Of a DNA stretch of 5,587 nt, positions 1 to 4,813 are shown in pieces. Within the stretch, counting starts at the first letter, position 1; every line of letters begins with the position of its first letter. The notes below the pieces were generated by a model that was given only the letters and a program-made list of their open reading frames with translations, was not told the DNA's origin and searched no databases. The position numbers and the translations under genes are program-made. Source of the DNA: Betaproteobacteria bacterium (GTDB lineage: Bacteria > Pseudomonadota > Gammaproteobacteria > Burkholderiales > Burkholderiaceae_C); the NCBI GenBank assembly GCA_009922295.1, contig RFWA01000177.1:1-5587 (forward strand), written 5' to 3'.

Positions 1-50
1 GCCTCGACAAATGCCATGTGGAGGCTGACTTCCAATTCCTGGGCAATCAT
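1..50 (-). CDS. clpA: ClpA, ATP-dependent Clp protease ATP-binding subunit (N-terminal fragment)
   Basis: Only the first 16 codons plus two bases lie in the window; the rest runs off the left edge. The visible peptide begins MIAQELEVSLHMAFVEA, which closely matches the conserved start of ClpA N-domains. ClpA is the AAA+ unfoldase that feeds substrates into the ClpP peptidase in the cytoplasm. Its N-domain is the docking site for the adaptor ClpS, encoded just upstream on the same strand. A good Shine-Dalgarno (AAAGGAAA, core AGGA at 57-60) sits 6 bases before the ATG. The 81-base gap to clpS holds no convincing terminator, so co-transcription from clpS is likely. The identity rests on a short peptide, but context and sequence agree. 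Confidence 0.88.
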   Translation of the reverse strand, partial: MIAQELEVSLHMAFVE

Positions 51-100
51 GTAATTTCCTTTAACGCCGTGCTATGAGGTTTGACTGTAATCCGATTTAA

Positions 101-124
101 GGATCAGTTGGGTTTAGGTGATCC
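101..124 (-). repeat. Weak inverted repeat between clpS and clpA
   Basis: GGATCA (101-106) and TGATCC (119-124) are perfect 6-base arms around a 12-base loop, just after the clpS stop. Read on the minus strand the hairpin is followed by an A/T-mixed tail rather than a run of U. It is therefore a poor terminator and could at most attenuate or process the clpS-clpA message. An arm this short may also be chance. Confidence 0.25.
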
Positions 125-131
125 CATTTCC

Positions 132-494
132 TTAGAAATCAACAGGCTCGCTCAGACATTTGAGAGGATGCCCGGCCTTGGCTGCGGCATCGAGCACCTG
201 ATCGACCTTGGTAGCCGCCACATCGCGTGAGTAAACGCCACAGACGGCCTTGCCGTCCAGGTGGATCTTGAGCATGATCTGGGTCGCGGTCTCCAGATCC
301 TTGCCAAAAAACTCCTGAATCACCACCACCACAAACTCCATGGGGGTGTAGTCATCATTAAGCATCAGCACCTGGTACATCTGCGGCGGCTTCGCCTTCA
401 GAGTACGCCGCTCCATCACGACGGCGCCGCTGCTGTCGTGCTCAGGCTCTGAATTCGGCCCGCGCGGGGGAATTTGGGGGGATTTTGTGGCCAT
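132..494 (-). CDS. clpS: ClpS, adaptor of the ClpAP protease (N-degron recognin)
   Basis: The product is 120 residues; the family is usually about 105-120. ClpS binds proteins with destabilising N-terminal residues and hands them to ClpA for degradation by ClpP in the cytoplasm. Residues 1-30 are a Pro/Ser/Glu-rich, probably disordered tail, as expected for the extension that enters the ClpA pore. The folded core runs from about 36 to 118. It shows the hallmark NDDYTPMEFV (46-55) and the helix ATQIMLKIH (70-78). N46, D47 and H78 correspond to the pocket residues that hold the substrate N-terminus (E. coli N34, D35, H66). KAVCGVYSRDVAATK follows as in homologues. The ATG at 494 has only a weak Shine-Dalgarno. 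An internal Met27 could also start a core-only protein but would lose most of the functional tail. clpA follows on the same strand. Confidence 0.96.
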   Translation of the reverse strand: MATKSPQIPPRGPNSEPEHDSSGAVVMERRTLKAKPPQMYQVLMLNDDYTPMEFVVVVIQEFFGKDLETATQIMLKIHLDGKAVCGVYSRDVAATKVDQVLDAAAKAGHPLKCLSEPVDF

Positions 495-500
495 GTACCC

Positions 501-506
501 ATTCTA
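501..506 (-). promoter_or_regulatory. Possible -10 box for clpS (leaderless start?)
   Basis: On the minus strand TAGAAT (5 of 6 to TATAAT) ends 6 bases before the clpS ATG, so transcription would begin at or beside the start codon. This fits the lack of a clear Shine-Dalgarno. No good -35 hexamer lies 16-18 bases upstream, so the call is weak. Confidence 0.22.
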
Positions 507-549
507 TCCAGCGGACCCAACAGTTGCCGACCGTATGCTGGCAAGGCCC

Positions 550-581
550 GTTGACGCAAAAAATTGCCACTTTGTGTCAAC
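550..581. promoter_or_regulatory. Long inverted repeat in the divergent clpS / Ala-Lys gene region
   Basis: GTTGACGCAAA (550-560) and TTTGTGTCAAC (571-581) are 11-base inverted arms with one mismatch, separated by 10 bases. Arm centres lie 21 bases apart, about two helical turns, which suits a dimeric DNA-binding regulator. In plus-strand RNA the mismatch becomes a G-U pair, so it could also fold as a hairpin. Each arm contains a -35-like hexamer, TTGACG on the plus strand and TTGACA on the minus strand, but neither has a good -10 at normal spacing. Regulator unknown. Confidence 0.4.
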
Positions 582-623
582 CCTTCTTGGGAGCAGGCCG
601 TTGTGGTTATACCTTCCAATATA

Positions 624-640
624 TGGGAGGAGTCCTCCCA
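624..640 (+). promoter_or_regulatory. Palindrome/hairpin in the leader of the Ala/Lys-rich protein gene
   Basis: TGGGAGG (624-630) and CCTCCCA (634-640) are perfect 7-base arms around AGT, making a very stable GC-rich hairpin if transcribed. It ends 14 bases before the Shine-Dalgarno (AGGA, 655-658) of the downstream gene. No U-run follows, so it is not a terminator. A role in mRNA stability, translation control or protein binding is possible; none is shown. Confidence 0.4.
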
Positions 641-666
641 ATAACGCTGTCCCTAGGAAATTGAAA

Positions 667-1005
667 ATGAACAAACTTATCGCTGCCCTGATCGCTGGTC
701 TCTTCGTCGCTGCTGCCTCAGCCCAGACGGCTGCCCCAGCCAAGGCTGCCGCCTCGACCGCTGCTCCTGCTGCAGCCGCTGCCCCCGCCGCAGCTGCACC
801 TGCCAAAGCTGAAGCCAAGGTAGATGCCAAGGAAGAAAAGGCCGCTGCCGCCAAGAAAGCCAAGGAAGAAAAGGCCGCTGCCGCCAAGAAAGCCAAAGAA
901 GAAAAGGCCGCTGCCGCCAAGAAAGCCAAAGAAGACAAAGAAGCCGCCAAAAAAGCCAAGGCTGAAGCCAAGCCTGCTGCCAAAAAAGAAGAAGCCAAGA
1001 AGTAA
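667..1005 (+). CDS. Exported Ala/Lys/Glu-rich repeat protein, function unknown
   Basis: The product is 112 residues. The ATG at 667 is chosen because AGGA (655-658) lies 8 bases upstream and because it gives a classic signal peptide: MNKL, a hydrophobic stretch to about residue 16, and a likely cut after ASA at residue 19. The predicted mature chain of 93 residues uses only nine amino-acid types (A, K, E, P, D, T, S, Q, V), with no aromatic residue and no Cys. It opens with an Ala/Pro linker (about 20-46), then three 11-residue repeats of AKEEKAAAAKK (residues 54-86), a degenerate fourth, and a Lys-rich tail. An 11-residue period suits a long amphipathic helix, as in group 3 LEA proteins, but low complexity makes homology unsafe. 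Histone H1-like proteins also have Ala/Lys repeats, but the signal peptide argues for the periplasm. The gene is transcribed alone, ending at the terminator at 1021-1049. Confidence 0.8.
   Translation: MNKLIAALIAGLFVAAASAQTAAPAKAAASTAAPAAAAAPAAAAPAKAEAKVDAKEEKAAAAKKAKEEKAAAAKKAKEEKAAAAKKAKEDKEAAKKAKAEAKPAAKKEEAKK
826..924 (+). repeat. Three tandem 33-bp repeats inside the Ala/Lys-rich gene
   Basis: The units are 826-858, 859-891 and 892-924, each encoding AKEEKAAAAKK. Units 1 and 2 are identical at DNA level and unit 3 differs by one silent change (AAG to AAA at the second codon). A degenerate 10-codon copy follows from 925. Such near identity at silent sites points to recent expansion and probable copy-number variation between strains. 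Confidence 0.9.
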
Positions 1006-1020
1006 TTCTTGACTGATCAG

Positions 1021-1049
1021 AAAAAGCCCGCAGCAGCGGGCTTTTTTTT
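1021..1049 (+). terminator. Intrinsic terminator of the Ala/Lys-rich protein gene
   Basis: The stem GCCCGC (1026-1031) / GCGGGC (1036-1041) has an AGCA loop, is flanked by five A on the left and is followed by eight T (1042-1049). It begins 15 bases after the stop codon. It is a textbook Rho-independent terminator for plus-strand transcription, and it separates this gene from the DUF192 gene that starts 31 bases later. Confidence 0.93.
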
Positions 1050-1080
1050 GTCTGGCCTGCCCTTGGGGCAAAATCTACCC

Positions 1081-1533
1081 ATGAACCCAATCGCCATCGG
1101 ACTAATCAGCTTGGCTGCCCTGTCGGGCCAGCTCAGCCATGCGCAGACCGCGCCGCAAATGGACTTGCCGCGCTCCAAGCTGTCGGCGGGCATGCACCTT
1201 ATTGACGCTCAAGTGGCTGCAACGCCAGAGCAACGCTCAACCGGCCTGATGTTCCGCCGCGAGATGCCGGCGGCTGAGGGCATGTTGTTTGTGTTTGAGC
1301 AAGCCAGTCCCCAATGCTTCTGGATGAAAAACACCCTGCTGCCGCTGACAGCAGCGTTTGTCGCTGACGATGGCACCATTGTCAACTTGGCAGACATGAA
1401 GCCACAAACCACGGATTCCCATTGCTCCGCTCAGCCCGTGCGCTATGTGCTGGAGATGAATCAGGGCTGGTTTGCCAAGAAGGGCATCAAGGCGGGATTC
1501 AAACTGGGCGGCAAACCCTTTGACAATCGGTAG
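1081..1533 (+). CDS. Exported DUF192 family protein
   Basis: The product is 150 residues. Residues 1-21 look like a signal peptide with a cut near SHA|QT, so the protein is probably periplasmic. The rest (about 36-148) is one DUF192 domain. It has the expected order of blocks: TPEQRSTGLMFRREMP (48-63), GMLFVF (67-72), the hallmark CFWMKNTLLPL (79-89), a DDGTIVN turn (96-102), HCSAQP (114-119), and RYVLEMNQGWFAKKGIKAG (121-139). The family is a small compact fold of unknown biochemical role. The ATG at 1081 is chosen because it gives the signal peptide; a longer in-frame TTG at 1009 would translate through the upstream terminator hairpin. The Shine-Dalgarno is weak (GGGG about 12 bases upstream). 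Only 31 bases separate the terminator from the ATG, so the promoter is unclear and read-through may contribute. Confidence 0.93.
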   Translation: MNPIAIGLISLAALSGQLSHAQTAPQMDLPRSKLSAGMHLIDAQVAATPEQRSTGLMFRREMPAAEGMLFVFEQASPQCFWMKNTLLPLTAAFVADDGTIVNLADMKPQTTDSHCSAQPVRYVLEMNQGWFAKKGIKAGFKLGGKPFDNR

Positions 1534-1580
1534 TGCTATATTTTAAATAGCAAGAACCTTATATCTAGCAAGGGCTAGAG
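1534..1580. repeat. Short bipartite palindromic element, Comamonadaceae-type intergenic repeat
   Basis: Directly after the DUF192 stop come two small palindromes: TGCTAT (1534-1539) / ATAGCA (1547-1552), then CTAGC (1565-1569) / GCTAG (1574-1578) with an AAGG loop. The right end reads CAAGGGCTAGAG. I recall a dispersed intergenic element with this architecture (GCTAT...ATAGC, then AAGGGCTAGAG) as frequent in Comamonadaceae genomes. That is memory rather than a search. The segment is AT-rich, non-coding, and lies before the shared terminator at 1593-1621. A related but diverged sequence appears inside lpxK at 5549-5587. Confidence 0.6.
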
Positions 1581-1592
1581 ACCAAAATTGTT

Positions 1593-1621
1593 AAAAAAAA
1601 CCGCCCCTCAGGGCGGTTTTT
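1593..1621. terminator. Bidirectional intrinsic terminator between the DUF192 gene and sodB
   Basis: The stem CCGCCC (1601-1606) / GGGCGG (1611-1616) has a CTCA loop, with eight A on the left (1593-1600) and five T on the right (1617-1621). Read on the minus strand, it ends xseA-sodB with eight U, 17 bases past the sodB stop. Read on the plus strand, it ends the DUF192 message with five U. This is a common layout for convergent genes. Confidence 0.93.
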
Positions 1622-1638
1622 CATGGCTCTTGCGACGC

Positions 1639-2220
1639 TCAGGCGAAGTTGGCTTCGGCAAAACCCCAGTTCACCAGCTTGTCAAGGTAGGTCTCGACAA
1701 ATTTAGGGCGCATATTGCGGTAATCGATGTAATAGGCGTGCTCCCAGACATCAACCGTCAGCAGGGCTTTATCAGCGGTGGTCAGAGGTGTCCCTGCGGC
1801 GCCCATGTTCACAATGTCAACAGAGCCGTCAGACTTTTTAACCAGCCAGGTCCAACCCGAGCCAAAGTTACCGACCGCCGACTTGACGAAGGCTTCGCGA
1901 AAGGCGGCATAAGAGCCCCACTTGGCATTGATGGCTGCTGCCAAGGCGCCGCCGGGTTCGCCGCCGCCATTGGGCTTCATGCAATTCCAAAAAAATGTGT
2001 GGTTCCAGATTTGAGCCGAGTTGTTATAAACGCCGCCGCTGGACTTCTTGATGATGTCTTCCAGCGCCATGTTTTCGAAGTCGGTACCTTTTTGCAGGTT
2101 GTTCAGGTTCACCACATAAGCGTTGTGATGTTTACCGTGGTGGAACTCCAGGGTTTCGCGGGAGTAGTGGGGTGCCAGGGCGTCGATGGCATAAGGCAGG
2201 GTGGGTAGTGTGTGTTCCAT
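1639..2220 (-). CDS. sodB: Superoxide dismutase, iron type (SodB)
   Basis: The product is 193 residues, the usual length of Fe-SOD. It converts superoxide to oxygen and hydrogen peroxide in the cytoplasm. The metal ligands are all present: H27 (in LEFHHGKHH), H74 (in AQIWNHTFFW), D157 and H161 (in DVWEHAYY). Q70, in the second block, matches the active-site Gln that Fe-type enzymes carry at this position. The N-terminus MEHTLPTLPYAIDAL fits homologues. The ATG at 2220 is preferred over an in-frame start at 2274, which would add 18 unrelated residues and overlap xseA. GAGGA (2225-2229) serves as Shine-Dalgarno at a short 4-base spacing. xseA ends 50 bases upstream on the same strand, so co-transcription is likely. 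TACAAT (minus strand, 2255-2260) in the gap is a possible extra -10 box, but its -35 is poor. The gene ends at a strong terminator. Confidence 0.97.
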   Translation of the reverse strand: MEHTLPTLPYAIDALAPHYSRETLEFHHGKHHNAYVVNLNNLQKGTDFENMALEDIIKKSSGGVYNNSAQIWNHTFFWNCMKPNGGGEPGGALAAAINAKWGSYAAFREAFVKSAVGNFGSGWTWLVKKSDGSVDIVNMGAAGTPLTTADKALLTVDVWEHAYYIDYRNMRPKFVETYLDKLVNWGFAEANFA

Positions 2221-2224
2221 GGGG

Positions 2225-2229
2225 TCCTC
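2225..2229 (-). promoter_or_regulatory. Ribosome binding site fixing the sodB start
   Basis: GAGGA on the minus strand, 4 bases before the ATG at 2220. It supports the 193-residue start over the upstream in-frame ATG at 2274, which lies inside the last codons of xseA. Confidence 0.6.
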
Positions 2230-2270
2230 GTGAAGTGGGTTGTAACAGTTGACGATTGTAGAAACTTTGT

Positions 2271-3620
2271 TCAAGGCAAGTTAGACACGTTCAAATCAAC
2301 CTCGCCGTCTGCAAGTGTGGCGCGCACGGTCTGGCCCACCGCGATCTGCCGTACGCTGGTCAGTGTTCTGCCGTGTGTGTCGGCCAGCCAGGCGTAGCCG
2401 CGTCTCAACACCAGCGATGGATCGAGCAACACGAGGCGAAGTTTGGCGCGTTCCAGCCGGTCCTGTTGCCGGTCAAAGCGCCGGCGCACCGCCTCGGGCA
2501 ATCGTGCCTGCACCGTATCAAGCGTTTGTTGCTTCCGCCGCAAAAAATGCATGGAAAAGACCTGCAGCCGCTGCCCGGCTGAGGCCAGCCTAAGGCGTTG
2601 GCTGGCCGCCAGAGCGGAGGGCCGGCCGAGACGGCCGGCAGTCAGGTCAAGTCGCTGGGCCTGCACGTCGAGCCGACGAAAGGCAGCCGCCTGCAACCGG
2701 CGCTCAAGAATAGTCAGCGCGCCCTGCCAGACCTCGCGCGGCTGCGCCACAAGTTCAGCAGCAGCTGTCGGGGTGGTGGCTCGCAGATCAGCCACAAAGT
2801 CAGCAATGCTGAAATCAGTCTCGTGACCAACGCCGCTGACCACCGGCACCGGACTGCGACTGATAGTGCGCGCCAGCTGCTCATCGTTGAACGACCACAA
2901 ATCCTCAATCGATCCCCCACCGCGCACCAGCAAAATGACATCTACCAAAGGCGTGGGCCCAACTCCTGTGTGGGCTGACAAAACTGGGCTTGTGCCGCGC
3001 CCGGTCTCGGTTAGCCGGTATAAGCTATTGAGCGCGGCCATCAGCTCCGCTGGTGCACTGGCTCCCTGCACAGAGGCCGGCGCCACCACCACGGGAATGT
3101 GCGGAACACGCCGCTGCAGGGCGCTGACCACGTCATGCAGGGCGGCCGCGCCCAAAGAGGTCACAACGCCAATGCCGCGCGGCATCAGGGGCAGCGGGCG
3201 TTTACGGCCAGCATCAAAAAGACCTTCCGCCTCGAGCCTTACACGCAATTTAAGAAACTGCTCGTACCAGGCGCCCTGCCCGGCCCGGCTCATGCTCTCC
3301 ACCACCAACTGCAGTTCCCCGCGCGGCTCATAGACACCGAGTCGGCCCCGTAGCTCAACGAGCTCGCCGTCACGTGGCGAAAAAGTCAGCAGTCCTGCCG
3401 CACGGCGGAACATCGCACACCTGAGCTGGCCGCTGGTGTCCTTGAGCGAAAAATAGCAATGGCCACTGGTGGCGCGTGAGAAACCCGATATCTCGCCACG
3501 GACGGTGACCGGATTGAAACGGGCCTCCAGTGCATCGCCGATGGCGTGGCAGAGTGCGCCAACCTCCCAGACTCGACCGATCACGCCCAACTGACCGCCC
3601 TCAGCCGTGCTGGCGCTCAT
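2271..3620 (-). CDS. xseA: Exodeoxyribonuclease VII large subunit (XseA)
   Basis: The product is 449 residues (E. coli 456). With many copies of the small subunit XseB it forms exonuclease VII, which degrades single-stranded DNA from both ends; xseB is not in this window. Residues about 14-110 are the N-terminal OB-fold, with RGEISGFSRATSGHCYFSLKD and GVYEPRGELQLVVESM. The catalytic domain follows: GVVTSLGAAALHDV (151-164), RGGGSIEDLWSFND (233-246), GHETDFSIADFVADLRATTPTAAAEL (265-290). D163, R233, H266 and D269 align with E. coli residues reported as needed for activity (D155, R205, H238, D241). Residues about 295-400 are Arg/Gln/Leu-rich and probably coiled coil; a short C-terminal domain with LRRGYAWL ends the chain. 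About 20 extra residues (near 204-225) separate D163 from R233 compared with E. coli. The Shine-Dalgarno is weak. It is divergent from the exbB-like gene, with sodB downstream. Confidence 0.97.
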   Translation of the reverse strand: MSASTAEGGQLGVIGRVWEVGALCHAIGDALEARFNPVTVRGEISGFSRATSGHCYFSLKDTSGQLRCAMFRRAAGLLTFSPRDGELVELRGRLGVYEPRGELQLVVESMSRAGQGAWYEQFLKLRVRLEAEGLFDAGRKRPLPLMPRGIGVVTSLGAAALHDVVSALQRRVPHIPVVVAPASVQGASAPAELMAALNSLYRLTETGRGTSPVLSAHTGVGPTPLVDVILLVRGGGSIEDLWSFNDEQLARTISRSPVPVVSGVGHETDFSIADFVADLRATTPTAAAELVAQPREVWQGALTILERRLQAAAFRRLDVQAQRLDLTAGRLGRPSALAASQRLRLASAGQRLQVFSMHFLRRKQQTLDTVQARLPEAVRRRFDRQQDRLERAKLRLVLLDPSLVLRRGYAWLADTHGRTLTSVRQIAVGQTVRATLADGEVDLNVSNLP

Positions 3621-3713
3621 GACCGTACAGGCCCGTCACACATAGGAAGGCTGGCTGGCACGGCAGATCGTCTGAAGTTGATGGTCCATAATTCAAGCGC
3701 ATTTCATCGAACC

Positions 3714-3718
3714 GGGAG
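3714..3718 (+). promoter_or_regulatory. Ribosome binding site fixing a TTG start for the exbB-like gene
   Basis: GGGAG lies 5 bases before TTG at 3724. No ATG or GTG in frame nearby would give the expected N-terminus, so this site decides the start codon. Confidence 0.65.
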
Positions 3719-3723
3719 TCCTA

Positions 3724-4353
3724 TTGTTTTCCATCATACAAGCTGCTGGCTGGCCGATATGGCCGCTGCTCGCCTGTTCCGTGCTGGCCCTGGCACTGGT
3801 GATTGAGCGTTTCATCAGCCTGCAGACAATCAAAATTGCACCGCCGCGCTTGTTGGCTGAGGTGCTGAGTGTCACCCGGACCTCGGTCCCGCCGCCCGAC
3901 GTGGTGAACCATCTCGAGCAAACATCGGCACTGGGTGAGGTACTGGCCAGCGGCCTGCGCGCCCTCAACAGCAACCCGCGCTGCAGCGAGCAGGACCTGC
4001 GCGCTGCCATGGAAGGTACCGGTCGGCTGGTGGCCCACCGCTTGGAGCGCTACTTGAGCGCCTTGGCCACCATCGCCTCCGCCGCGCCATTGATGGGTCT
4101 GTTCGGCACGGTGGTTGGCATGATCGAGATTTTTGGCGCGCAGACCCCTACTGGTGGCGCAACGGGCGGCAACCCGGCGCAACTGGCACACGGCATATCG
4201 ATTGCCCTGTACAACACAGCTTTCGGGCTGATCGTCGCCATTCCTTCGCTTATTTTCTGGCGGTATTTCAGAGCGCGGGTCGATGGCTTCCTGCTGACGC
4301 TGGAACTGGCGTCCGAGCGCTTGGTACGCCAACTTAACCAATTACGGCGCTGA
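3724..4353 (+). CDS. exbB: MotA/TolQ/ExbB-family proton channel protein (ExbB-like)
   Basis: The product is 209 residues. Family members form the inner-membrane channel that uses the proton gradient to drive a periplasmic partner; here the ExbD-like gene follows 13 bases later. Three membrane segments are visible: about 11-29 (WPLLACSVLALALVIE), about 113-136 (LATIASAAPLMGLFGTVVGMI), and about 157-182 (GISIALYNTAFGLIVAIP). A cytoplasmic loop separates the first two (about 35-110). The GLFGTVVGMI and ALYNTAFGLIVAIP blocks are the family signature. The start is TTG, supported by GGGAG 5 bases upstream and by the expected N-terminus (FSIIQAAGWPIWPL). No TonB gene is seen in the window, and the operon continues into lpxK. 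Its partner may therefore be something other than a TonB-dependent receptor, and the name exbB is by family only. TolQ is the main alternative. Confidence 0.92.
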   Translation: MFSIIQAAGWPIWPLLACSVLALALVIERFISLQTIKIAPPRLLAEVLSVTRTSVPPPDVVNHLEQTSALGEVLASGLRALNSNPRCSEQDLRAAMEGTGRLVAHRLERYLSALATIASAAPLMGLFGTVVGMIEIFGAQTPTGGATGGNPAQLAHGISIALYNTAFGLIVAIPSLIFWRYFRARVDGFLLTLELASERLVRQLNQLRR

Positions 4354-4366
4354 CGGATCGTAGGCC

Positions 4367-4813
4367 ATGAATTTCCGACAACGCTCCCGTGATGAGCCAG
4401 AAATCAACCTGATTCCGTTCATCGATGTGCTGCTGGTCGTGCTGATTTTCTTGATGCTTTCTACCACCTACAGCAAGTTCACTGAACTGCAATTGACCCT
4501 GCCTGTTGCCGATGCCGACGCACCGCGTGACCGTGCCAAAGAGGTTTTGGTGGGCGTGACCGCCGATGGCGCCTATACCGTGAACAAGGTGCCGGTGGCC
4601 GGGCGGAGTGTGGAAACGCTGGCGCGGGCTCTCACCGACGGTGCCAACGCCGGGCGCGAGACCGTGCTGCTTATTTCTGCCGATGCTAGCGCCCGCCATC
4701 AGTCTGTCATCAGTGTGATGGAGGCTGCACGCCGCGCTGGCCTGACCCAAATTACCTTTGCCACCCAGACGTCCAGCGCACTTTGGCATGCTTGCTCTGG
4801 CCACTCAGCCTGA
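4367..4813 (+). CDS. exbD: ExbD/TolR-family biopolymer transport protein
   Basis: The product is 148 residues. ExbD/TolR proteins have one membrane helix inside the ExbB/TolQ channel and a periplasmic domain. The helix is about 15-35, opened by EINLIPFIDVLLVVLIFLM (12-30). D20 is the conserved Asp expected to carry protons. The periplasmic domain (about 42-135) contains the LTLPVA strand, VLVGVTADGAYTVN, LLISADASARHQSVISVMEAARRAGLTQITFAT. That fits ExbD up to about residue 135. The last dozen residues (LWHACSGHSA end) are encoded where the gene overlaps lpxK by 31 bases and do not look like a normal ExbD end. The ATG at 4367 follows the exbB-like stop by 13 bases, with GGA (4355-4357) as a modest Shine-Dalgarno and coupled translation likely. 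It forms an operon with the flanking genes. Confidence 0.93.
   Translation: MNFRQRSRDEPEINLIPFIDVLLVVLIFLMLSTTYSKFTELQLTLPVADADAPRDRAKEVLVGVTADGAYTVNKVPVAGRSVETLARALTDGANAGRETVLLISADASARHQSVISVMEAARRAGLTQITFATQTSSALWHACSGHSA

Noticed and set aside
487..666. 60-codon upstream extension of the Ala/Lys-rich protein
   Set aside because: It would overlap the clpS start, cross both inverted repeats and bury the signal peptide inside the protein. The ATG at 667 has a good Shine-Dalgarno.
826..924. CRISPR-like repeats
   Set aside because: The 33-bp units are directly abutting with no spacers and lie in frame within a coding region.
1009..1080. 24-codon upstream extension of the DUF192 protein from TTG
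   Set aside because: It is the translation of the preceding terminator hairpin and would place extra residues before a clear signal peptide.
504..1090. Several long open frames on the minus strand across the Ala/Lys-rich gene (504-998, 677-1090, 718-1071)
   Set aside because: They are antisense readings of a repetitive, stop-poor GC-rich gene. Their products are low-complexity (Leu/Phe/Ala/Ser or Trp/Arg/Gln runs), have no start-site support, and run through the terminator or the divergent region.
1588..2208. 206-codon plus-strand open frame over sodB
   Set aside because: It is antisense to a gene with all metal ligands intact, begins in the terminator, and has no recognisable domain.
2221..2274. 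18-codon N-terminal extension of SodB
   Set aside because: It overlaps the xseA stop and does not resemble Fe-SOD, whose N-terminus matches the ATG at 2220 with its GAGGA site.
3621..3723. Promoters for xseA and the exbB-like gene in their shared 103-base gap
   Set aside because: Divergent promoters must be nearby, but no -35/-10 pair with acceptable spacing stands out on either strand, so none is annotated.
3721..4341. 206-codon minus-strand open frame over the exbB-like gene, with similar ones over exbD (4334-4804) and lpxK (4699-5133, 5108-5521)
   Set aside because: All are antisense to well-recognised genes, rich in Gln/Arg/His/Ala as expected of the complementary frame, and show no family signature.
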